From NCBI GenBank assembly GCA_009787945.1, contig WQSI01000004.1:1-33991 (forward strand): DNA of 33,991 bases, read 5' to 3'. Numbering within the stretch: position 1 is the stretch's first letter; every line of letters begins with the position of its first letter. Of the stretch, positions 27,286 through 33,991 are shown in pieces. Under the pieces are notes generated by a model, which saw only the letters and a list, made by a program, of their open reading frames with translations, did not search any database and was not told the DNA's origin. A program made the position numbers and the translations under genes. This DNA comes from Defluviitaleaceae bacterium. Its GTDB lineage: Bacteria > Bacillota > Clostridia > Lachnospirales > WRAX01.

Positions 27286-28743
27286 TTGAATAATAACCCG
27301 CAAAATTTGACACCTATCGCCACTGCGCTGGAGCGGATGCGCACTAATAGAATTGTGCCTTTTGACGTGCCTGGTCACAAGCGCGGCAGGGGCAACCATC
27401 GCCTTGCAGAGTTTCTAGGCGAAAGAGCCATGGAGCTTGATGTAAATTCAATGTTGCCATTGGATTTTTTAGGAAATCCCGTTGGGGTTATAAAAGAGGC
27501 GGAAGAGTTGGCGGCTGATGCCTTCGGGGCTGATGCGGCGTTTTTTATGGTTGGAGGAACAACAAGCTCTGTACAGGCTATGATTTTATCTGCCGTTAAA
27601 CGTGGGGATAAAATTTTGATGCCTAGAAATGTGCATAAATCTGCCCTTACCAGCCTTATTTTGTCAGGGGCAGAGCCTGTTTATATCGACCCCTCAACAG
27701 ATAGCAACCTGGGGATTTCTTTAGGCATGAAAACCTGTGATGTGAAATCTGCAATCAACGCAAATACAGATGCTAAAGCGATTTTCCTTAACAACCCCAC
27801 ATATTACGGCATTTGTAGCGATTTAAAAAGCATTGTTGACCTTGCCCATGCCCATGATATGCTTGTTTTGGTGGATGAGGCGCACGGAACCCATTTTTAC
27901 TTTGGCGACAACCTGCCCATTTCTGCCATTTCAGCAGGGGCAGATATGGCGGCGGTTAGTATGCACAAATCGGGCGGGTCGCTGACCCAAAGCTCCTTGC
28001 TTTTAATGGGTAAGGGGGCAAAGCCTGCCTATGTCCGCCAGATTATAAACCTAACCCAAACAACTTCGGCTTCTTATTTGCTTTTGGCAAGTTTGGACAT
28101 TAGCCGCCGAAATTTGGCACTTAACGGCAGGGAGGCTTTTGCCAAGGTGCTTAACTTAACTGGGTACGCTCGGGATGAAATTAACCAAATGGGTGGTTAT
28201 TACGCCTTTGGGCGGGAGCTGTGCAACGGAAGCAGTGTTTTTGACTTTGATGCCACAAAATTATCTGTCAACAGCCTGAAAACAGGGCTTGCAGGCATTG
28301 AGGTTTATGACATTTTACGGGATGAATATGAAATACAAATAGAGTTTGGGGACATTGGCAACTTTCTTGCCTATATTTCCCTTGGGGATGCTAAGAAAGA
28401 CATTGAGCGGCTTTGTTCCAGCCTAAAGGATATATTACGCACCCATTCAAGAACAGCCAGCCCAGACCGAGCCACCCCCCCAAATGAGTACATTCACCCC
28501 CAAATTGTCACCACCCCACAAGAGGCGTTTTTCAGCGAAAAAAAGGCGGTTAGCCTGGCGGACAGCCTTGGGGAAATCAGCGGGGAATCTGTTATGTGTT
28601 ACCCTCCAGGCATACCCGTCCTTGCCCCTGGAGAGAGGATAACGAAGGATGCCTTGGAGTATTTAACATATGCCGAGGAGAAAGGCTGTAGCATCAGCGG
28701 AACAGAGGACCCTGCCGTTAAACAAATCCTAGTACTAAGATAA
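27286..28743 (+). CDS. speA: Orn/Lys/Arg decarboxylase family (speA-like arginine decarboxylase), TTG start
   Basis: 485 aa; VPFDVPGHKRGRG, VDEAHGTHFYFG, VSMHKSGGSLTQSS PLP-Lys motif; followed by speE. Confidence 0.88.
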   Translation: MNNNPQNLTPIATALERMRTNRIVPFDVPGHKRGRGNHRLAEFLGERAMELDVNSMLPLDFLGNPVGVIKEAEELAADAFGADAAFFMVGGTTSSVQAMILSAVKRGDKILMPRNVHKSALTSLILSGAEPVYIDPSTDSNLGISLGMKTCDVKSAINANTDAKAIFLNNPTYYGICSDLKSIVDLAHAHDMLVLVDEAHGTHFYFGDNLPISAISAGADMAAVSMHKSGGSLTQSSLLLMGKGAKPAYVRQIINLTQTTSASYLLLASLDISRRNLALNGREAFAKVLNLTGYARDEINQMGGYYAFGRELCNGSSVFDFDATKLSVNSLKTGLAGIEVYDILRDEYEIQIEFGDIGNFLAYISLGDAKKDIERLCSSLKDILRTHSRTASPDRATPPNEYIHPQIVTTPQEAFFSEKKAVSLADSLGEISGESVMCYPPGIPVLAPGERITKDALEYLTYAEEKGCSISGTEDPAVKQILVLR

Positions 28744-28768
28744 CAAAAGAAATGGAGATGAAACAATC

Positions 28769-29614
28769 ATGGAACTTTGGTTTTCAGAAATGCACACGCA
28801 AAATGTGCGGTTAGATATTAAGCTTGAAAAGCACCTTTTTAGTGGGCAAAGTGATTATCAACGGATTGATATATATGAATCCCTAGAATATGGGAGAATT
28901 TTGATTTTAGACGGCTTTACCATGCTAACAGAAAAAGATGAATTTATTTACCATGACATGTTGTCCCATGTGCCTATGGCGGTTAACCCTGATATTCAGA
29001 GGGTGTTAATTATTGGGGCAGGTGACGGTGGAATGGTTAGGGAGCTTGCCCGATACCCTTCCATTAAGCAAATGGACATGGTGGAAATTGATAAAATGGT
29101 GGTGGATGCTTGCAGGGAGTTTTTGCCACAGACAGCCCACGCCCTTGATGACCCCCGCCTAAACCTGTATTTTGAGGACGGCTTAAAATTTGTCCGCACA
29201 AAGCAAAATGAATATGACCTTATTGTGGTGGACTCCACCGACCCATTCGGCCCTGGCGAGGGTCTGTTTACCAAGGAATTTTACGGAAATTGCTACAACG
29301 CAATGACAGAGCAAGGCATTATGGTTAACCAGCTTGGCGGCACGTTTTACGACCATGACATTTTGTCCATGCAGCGGGCATTTGGCAAAATTAAAGGGGC
29401 TTTTCCTGTTGCGCGGGCGTATCAAGCCAACACCTACACATATCCAGGGGGGCATTGGCTTTTTGGCTTTGCTACAAAATCTGCCCACCCTGTCCGTGAT
29501 GCTAAATTTGACCAATGGTTGAAATTTGGGCTTATTACTAGGTATTATAACACAAAATTGCACATGGGGGCTTTTGCGCTGCCCACCCATGTGCTAAATT
29601 TGCTTGAAGTTTAG
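28769..29614 (+). CDS. speE: Spermidine synthase
   Basis: 281 aa; RVLIIGAGDGGMVRELARYPS, VDSTDPFGPGEGLFTKEFY. Confidence 0.95.
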   Translation: MELWFSEMHTQNVRLDIKLEKHLFSGQSDYQRIDIYESLEYGRILILDGFTMLTEKDEFIYHDMLSHVPMAVNPDIQRVLIIGAGDGGMVRELARYPSIKQMDMVEIDKMVVDACREFLPQTAHALDDPRLNLYFEDGLKFVRTKQNEYDLIVVDSTDPFGPGEGLFTKEFYGNCYNAMTEQGIMVNQLGGTFYDHDILSMQRAFGKIKGAFPVARAYQANTYTYPGGHWLFGFATKSAHPVRDAKFDQWLKFGLITRYYNTKLHMGAFALPTHVLNLLEV

Positions 29615-30495
29615 AGATTACCGAAAATAGCTTTAGGCATTACCACACGAAGGGTTCTTAGGGGATTAACCATTTGGCAAACTCTCACATCACCCGCTAG
29701 GGAAATGAGCATGGTGGCTTCCTCTGGGGTAAAACCTTCAGCCACCATATATTCTGCCATTTTTACAATGGCGCGGTCAGCGGCTATGTCTAGGGTTTGG
29801 TGGCTTGCAAGGGTCATCACCTGTGTGTCATTCATAATTGAAGGGGCGGGTAAATTTGTCTGCCCTTTTTTGATAAGGTCAATTTTTACAGTAACCTCCC
29901 CGCAAATTTCAAGCCCTGTCAAGCTTATTTCCCCATCACCCATAGCGGCGTGAAGGTCGCCGAGGGCAACCAAACCCCCTGCCACATTAACAGGTAAATA
30001 TACAGTTGTCCCTTCTGTTATATCCTTACAGTCCATATTTCCGCCATGCTCCCCAGGCTCACCGCAGGGAATTTCCCCTTCTGCAGGGGCTGTGCCTATA
30101 ACACCAATCATTTTATTGATGGGGAAGCTTATTTTGTCACTAAAAACAACCTTGTCGTCTACAATGGGCAGGATTTTAGCCTGGTTTTCAGCCACCATAT
30201 GCCCCAAAGCCCCAACCCCAGTACATGCCACAACCACGCCCTTATCAGCCACATGAATTTTCTCGATGTAGACAGCCAGAACATCCCCAACCTCTGCCCC
30301 TTCCACAAAAACAGGACCTGTGGCAGGGTTAACCTTATCCCAAGAAATACCCGAAAAGTCGCCTGGCTGTTTAATTTGACCCGTGAAGCAGTCATGGGTT
30401 TCAAACAACACCCGCTCCCCTGGCTTAATGTGAGCCGCAGGGGCGTTTGCGGCACTCATAGCATAAACGCAATTTTCCCTTGAAATTTTAAGCAT
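29611..30495 (-). CDS. Acetamidase/formamidase family protein
   Basis: About 294 aa from MLKISRENCVYAMSAAN; VLFETHDCFTGQI, GEPGEHGGNMDCKDI. Confidence 0.88.
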   Translation of the reverse strand: MLKISRENCVYAMSAANAPAAHIKPGERVLFETHDCFTGQIKQPGDFSGISWDKVNPATGPVFVEGAEVGDVLAVYIEKIHVADKGVVVACTGVGALGHMVAENQAKILPIVDDKVVFSDKISFPINKMIGVIGTAPAEGEIPCGEPGEHGGNMDCKDITEGTTVYLPVNVAGGLVALGDLHAAMGDGEISLTGLEICGEVTVKIDLIKKGQTNLPAPSIMNDTQVMTLASHQTLDIAADRAIVKMAEYMVAEGFTPEEATMLISLAGDVRVCQMVNPLRTLRVVMPKAIFGNL

Positions 30496-30508
30496 TTTCA
30501 CTCCTCCT

Positions 30509-30796
30509 CTATGTGTAGTCAAATGACACCACAACATCAATCACATCTCCCGCTTGTTTGCCGATTTTTGCCCTAATATCTTTTCGTACACCCAAAATAT
30601 AGCACACCGACCCGTCAGGATTTTTCACTCCCATGTTTACAATGCTCCCTTCATAAGGCGCGCCGTCAAAGGTGGCTTTAACTTTCACCCGCCCTTTGCC
30701 AAAAAGAGCCTTTATGTCAAAAGGCACGGCAATATAGGCAGCATCTTGGTCAGGTGTTTTTTGGATTATGGCTTTAAAGCCGAAATGTTTTTCCAT
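30509..30796 (-). CDS. DUF1905 domain protein
   Basis: [52 protein letters not shown]...[25 protein letters not shown]. Confidence 0.8.
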   Translation of the reverse strand: MEKHFGFKAIIQKTPDQDAAYIAVPFDIKALFGKGRVKVKATFDGAPYEGSIVNMGVKNPDGSVCYILGVRKDIRAKIGKQAGDVIDVVVSFDYT

Positions 30797-30806
30797 GACC
30801 CCACCT

Positions 30807-31631
30807 CTACAATACAAACTTACGTATAACCTCCGCCACTGCCCCTTCTTCTGCGGTTTTTTGGGTTATATATTTTGCAATTGCTTTGGCAGGCTCTACC
30901 CCGTTAGCGGTGGCAACTCCCAACCCTGCCCCTTCAATCATTGTTAGGTCGTTGTAATTGTCACCAATGGCGATTGTTTCGGCGATGTTTATGCCCAGTT
31001 TCCCACAAAGCCATTGCAAGGCAACCCCCTTACTGGCGCGGGGCGAGCCAATTTCAAGCAGATATTCTGACGAGAAAAACACCTCAGCAGTATCGCCAAG
31101 CTCTGCCACAAGCTCCTTGCGGAAGATTTCCAAAGGTTCGCGCCAGCCAATAAACACAACTTTAACAGCGCGCCCCCGCTTCCTGGTATCTCCCAAAACA
31201 TCATCTGTAAATTTCATTTCTGTTTGGGATATTTTGGAATAATTCTCCGCGGTGGTGCTTCCATGCTCTGTTATCACATTGTCCGAATCGTTATACACAA
31301 AAACCTCAATTTCCCCCTTGCGGGAGCGGCTTTTAAACAGCTCCACAGCACGGATAACCGCATAAAAAGGGGGATGCTCTTCATGGACAACGGCTTCCTG
31401 CTCCACACTATACACCGCGCCCCCGTTAAAACTGATTATATAGGCGTTTTCCCTAGGCAACTCTAATTCACTATGCAATTTCCGCAAACTTTTATAGGAG
31501 CGTCCAGAGCATAGCACAAAAGTCACCCCCCGCGCCACTGCCTCTGCAATTGCCGCCCTGTTGTCAGGATGTATCACCAAATCTTCTCCCATTAGCGTGC
31601 CGTCAACATCACTTGCAATTAATTTATACAT
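30807..31631 (-). CDS. Cof-type HAD-IIB family hydrolase
   Basis: [21 protein letters not shown]-terminal [24 protein letters not shown]. Confidence 0.92.
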   Translation of the reverse strand: MYKLIASDVDGTLMGEDLVIHPDNRAAIAEAVARGVTFVLCSGRSYKSLRKLHSELELPRENAYIISFNGGAVYSVEQEAVVHEEHPPFYAVIRAVELFKSRSRKGEIEVFVYNDSDNVITEHGSTTAENYSKISQTEMKFTDDVLGDTRKRGRAVKVVFIGWREPLEIFRKELVAELGDTAEVFFSSEYLLEIGSPRASKGVALQWLCGKLGINIAETIAIGDNYNDLTMIEGAGLGVATANGVEPAKAIAKYITQKTAEEGAVAEVIRKFVL

Positions 31632-31658
31632 AAAATCCCCTCCAAAATGGTTAATTGC

Positions 31659-31726
31659 ATTATAACCCAGCTTCACAGAAAAAGTCAACTGAATTACTTG
31701 ACGGTTTTGGGGAGAATGTGTATAAT
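31659..31726. promoter_or_regulatory. Divergent promoters (minus TTGACT-18-TATAAT; plus TTGACG-17-TATAAT)
   Basis: Minus -35 31683-31688/-10 31659-31664; plus -35 31698-31703/-10 31721-31726. Confidence 0.75.
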
Positions 31727-31751
31727 TAGACTTTAAGGAAGGAGTAGGGGC

Positions 31752-32330
31752 ATGAAGAAAAGGGATAAATTGCCATTTAAAGAGCTGCTATTTACATATC
31801 TTGCTATCACTAAAATCATGTACTGGATGGATTTGGTTATGGGGGTTGGCGGCGAAGGTTTTGACTTTATTGGTGCGGCTCAGGCGTTTGTGGTTCGGCT
31901 GTTAGAGAGGGATATTTTGCTGGTTTTAGGCATCATCGCCTTTTACTGGCTAGACAAAATGCTTGAGAAAAAGAAGTCCAAACATGGCAAGCTTATGGAA
32001 TATGTGGTGTTTTATGCCATTGGTTTTGTGGTGCTTGCAGGGATTACTGCCGCTTATCTTGGGATTTTCAGTTTGGTTTTCGGACCTATCCAAGTTGGTT
32101 CTTGGGGTGCTTTTATAGGATATGGCGCTTTGGGATATGTGGTTGTTGCCATTGGGCTTAATGTGAAAATATACTTTAAATCCAGAACAAAGCCTGATTT
32201 TACCACAAATGAGGACAAAATTAAAATGCTGAAAACCCTTAGGGAAGGCGGCATTTTAACACAAGATGAGTTTAATGACAAAATTGATATGATACAAGGA
32301 GATGATAACCATGCTGAAAATAGGAGATAA
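31752..32330 (+). CDS. Hypothetical membrane protein with C-terminal SHOCT-like segment
   Basis: 192 aa; several TM segments, C-terminus [26 protein letters not shown]. Confidence 0.75.
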   Translation: MKKRDKLPFKELLFTYLAITKIMYWMDLVMGVGGEGFDFIGAAQAFVVRLLERDILLVLGIIAFYWLDKMLEKKKSKHGKLMEYVVFYAIGFVVLAGITAAYLGIFSLVFGPIQVGSWGAFIGYGALGYVVVAIGLNVKIYFKSRTKPDFTTNEDKIKMLKTLREGGILTQDEFNDKIDMIQGDDNHAENRR

Positions 32331-32766
32331 AGCTCCAAGCTTCACACTGCCTGATGCAGAGGGCAATTTGATAAGCCTGTCAGACTTTGCTGGCAAAAAG
32401 GTGATTGTATATTTTTACCCGCGGGCGAACACCCCTGGCTGAAACACCCAAGCCTGCGGTTTTCGTGACGCACACCCTCAGTTGGAGGGCAAAAACGCCG
32501 TTGTTATCGGCATCAGCAAGGACAACCCCGCACCCCTTAAACGGGTGACAGAAAAATTTGGACTGCCTTTTGTGCTGTTGTCAGACAAAGAGCTGACCGC
32601 CATAGAAGCGTATGGCGTGTTGAAAGTGAATGATAAGCTGGTTAGCTCCGCATCCCGAAGCACATTTGTTGTTGACGAAAATGGGAATGTAGAAAAAATA
32701 TTTGAGAAGGCAAAAACCACCACTAATGCTAATGATGTTTTGGAGTATCTGGATGGATTGGTATAA
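32311..32766 (+). CDS. Bcp/PrxQ-type peroxiredoxin with in-frame TGA at the peroxidatic Cys position: candidate selenoprotein
   Basis: [43 protein letters not shown][TGA][63 protein letters not shown]...; TGA at 32440-32442 is codon 44 and in frame with ORF 32482-32766. Confidence 0.85.
32439..32481 (+). promoter_or_regulatory. Candidate bacterial SECIS hairpin overlapping the in-frame TGA
   Basis: CTGA(32439-32442)...TCAG(32478-32481) and TGCG(32455-32458)/CGCA(32469-32472), apical loop GTTTTCGTGA starting 17 nt after the TGA. Confidence 0.45.
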
Positions 32767-32780
32767 GCCCCCTCTTTAAT

Positions 32781-32881
32781 CGTCATTGCAGGCCCCGCCC
32801 GCAATCCCATCTGCACTAACCAGCCCCTATTTTCTGGGCTTGGAATGACATGTGGGATTGCGGGTCAAGCCCGCAATGACG
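32781..32881. repeat. Imperfect inverted repeat element (29-bp arms, 24/29 matching)
   Basis: CGTCATTGCAGGCCCCGCCCGCAATCCCA ... TGGGATTGCGGGTCAAGCCCGCAATGACG with an internal CCAGCCC/GGGCTTGG hairpin. Confidence 0.75.
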
Positions 32882-33034
32882 TTTTTGGGTGCTTTTTGCA
32901 TGGTGTGAATAGCACTTCAAATTTCAAGATTATGCCGTATTAGTAGCTCAATACTGATAAAGCCAGGTAAATCCAGTGTTATAGCTACCCTCGGTAATCG
33001 GCTTTATAAAGCAATCCCTTTAGCTTATGTTTGC

Positions 33035-33319
33035 CTAATCTTTATCCACAAGCCAATCACCCCAATCAGGGGAATTTTCATCCCTCTTTTTGCCACAAGT
33101 CTTACATTTTTTAGTAATACCTATTTTTCCTCCGCAGAATTTACATTCCTCAAGACATTTTTTGCCAAATTCGCAACTCCCAGCAGGAAAATCTTTATCG
33201 TGATACTGCTCCTCGAACTTATTACAAGAGCTGCATATAATCCTTTTGCAGTGCCTACAATAAACACCTTTATCAGCAATTTTGGCACTTTTTCCACAAT
33301 AATCACAACTTCTTGACAT
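33035..33319 (-). CDS. Small multi-Cys zinc-finger/ribbon protein
   Basis: 94 aa; CDYCGK, CRHCKRIICSSC, CKFCGGKIGITKKCKTCGKK; RBS GGAGG. Confidence 0.75.
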   Translation of the reverse strand: MSRSCDYCGKSAKIADKGVYCRHCKRIICSSCNKFEEQYHDKDFPAGSCEFGKKCLEECKFCGGKIGITKKCKTCGKKRDENSPDWGDWLVDKD

Positions 33320-33358
33320 AAAAAATCCTCCTTCTGCCCTTTAGGGGCTTGACAAAAG

Positions 33359-33462
33359 AGGCTACAGTGGTTAGAATTATCACTGAGCCTGTTTGGCTTT
33401 GTAGACACGTTGGGCGGGTTGTTTGGTAGACTTTGCCGCCCAACGTGTTCTTTTAATGCCAA
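33359..33462 (-). ncRNA. Candidate structured 5' leader RNA (element B) of the zinc-ribbon gene
   Basis: Minus strand: TTGGC-[GAACACGTTGGGCGG...CCCGCCCAACGTGTC]-GCCAA then AGGCTCAGTG-ataattctaac-CACTGTAGCCT; same architecture as 4895-5004. Confidence 0.6.
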
Positions 33463-33485
33463 CCCGCATATTTTGCGGGATTGTG

Positions 33486-33566
33486 TTAATTATAACGCCA
33501 AAGCAGGGGCTTGTCAAGGCTATTTTAGTAAAAATTATTGACGGTGTTTGGGTCTGGGTGTATAAT
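33486..33566. promoter_or_regulatory. Divergent-promoter cassette, copy 2 (minus TTGACA-17-TATAAT; plus TTGACG-17-TATAAT)
   Basis: Minus -35 33512-33517/-10 33489-33494; plus -35 33538-33543/-10 33561-33566; inverted near-copy of 12287-12367. Confidence 0.85.
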
Positions 33567-33627
33567 TGTTAGTGGACGAACCCCTATGGGGCTTTTATAA
33601 GGATATAAGTTTGAGAGGAATTAAAAT

Positions 33628-33991
33628 ATGTATTTAATAGTTGGGCTGGGCAATCCTGGTCGGCAGTATGATGGCACGCGCCATAATATTGGCTTTGATG
33701 TGGTGGATTTGTTGGCGAAACGCCATGACATTAAAATTAAGGCGACGAAATTTGATGCTTATGCTGGGGAAGGGTTTTTTTATGGGCAGAAGTTGGTTTT
33801 GGTGAAGCCCACAACTTTTATGAACCTTTCGGGGCGGGCGGTGCAGGATTTTGTGCGGTATTATAAAATCCCTGTGGAGGATTTGGCAAGCCGTTTGGTT
33901 GTTATTTATGATGAAACAAATTTGCCTGTGGGGCAGGTGCGCATCCGTGAGCGCGGCACGGCAGGGGGGCATAATGGGGTTAAAAACATCC
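33628..33991 (+). CDS. pth: Peptidyl-tRNA hydrolase, N-terminal part (truncated by window end)
   Basis: MYLIVGLGNPGRQYDGTRHNIGFDVVDLLA...KPTTFMNLSGRAVQ...LPVGQVRIRERGTAGGHNGVKNI; absent from the ORF track because it has no stop in the window. Confidence 0.93.
   Translation, partial: MYLIVGLGNPGRQYDGTRHNIGFDVVDLLAKRHDIKIKATKFDAYAGEGFFYGQKLVLVKPTTFMNLSGRAVQDFVRYYKIPVEDLASRLVVIYDETNLPVGQVRIRERGTAGGHNGVKNI

Noticed and set aside
32440-32442. TGA in the peroxiredoxin as a simple nonsense mutation (pseudogene)
   Set aside because: Not fully excluded, but the stop sits precisely at the catalytic Cys, the rest of the frame is intact and conserved-looking, and a hairpin follows; Sec decoding is the better hypothesis.
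32930-33015. Possible tRNA or small RNA in the gap before the zinc-ribbon gene (TAGTAGCTCAATACTGATAAAGCC...)
   Set aside because: Could not form a cloverleaf or find a T-loop GGTTCGAATCC motif; only a weak AAAGCC/GGCTTT pairing.

Overview
This 34 kb window looks like a Firmicutes/Clostridia-like chromosome and is mostly housekeeping genes. In order: rarA 3' end, tdh-kbl, a secreted MORN-repeat protein, rimO, ispG, topB (topoisomerase III), RNase Z, purH, comEC, glyQS, an ECF S-component, fhs, a HicBA-like toxin-antitoxin pair, a peptidase E-like protein, DUF4180, speA-like/speE, formamidase, DUF1905, a Cof-type HAD phosphatase, a peroxiredoxin, and the 5' end of pth. The items most worth following up are these. 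(1) The peroxiredoxin at 32311-32766 was missed by the ORF track. It has an in-frame TGA exactly at the peroxidatic Cys position ([16 protein letters not shown]) and a plausible bacterial SECIS hairpin just downstream, so it is a candidate selenoprotein. (2) Two unrelated minus-strand genes (MORN protein, small zinc-ribbon protein) share a 5' leader of about 105 nt. Each leader has a perfect TTGACA-17-TATAAT promoter and a two-hairpin fold with compensatory changes, a shared bulged U and shared loop sequence; I do not recognise this RNA family. (3) An 81-bp divergent-promoter cassette occurs twice, inverted, about 21 kb apart, at roughly 90% identity. (4) A 166-bp imperfect palindrome with 18-bp perfect terminal inverted repeats sits between convergent genes and forms or overlaps both stop codons; an orphan copy of its end lies at the tdh stop codon. 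(5) Three copies of a ~95-bp palindromic MITE-like repeat are present, one flanked by a 37-bp direct repeat derived from a gene 3' end. I found no CRISPR array, rRNA, tRNA or intact transposase. All identifications are by eye; no database search or folding program was run.
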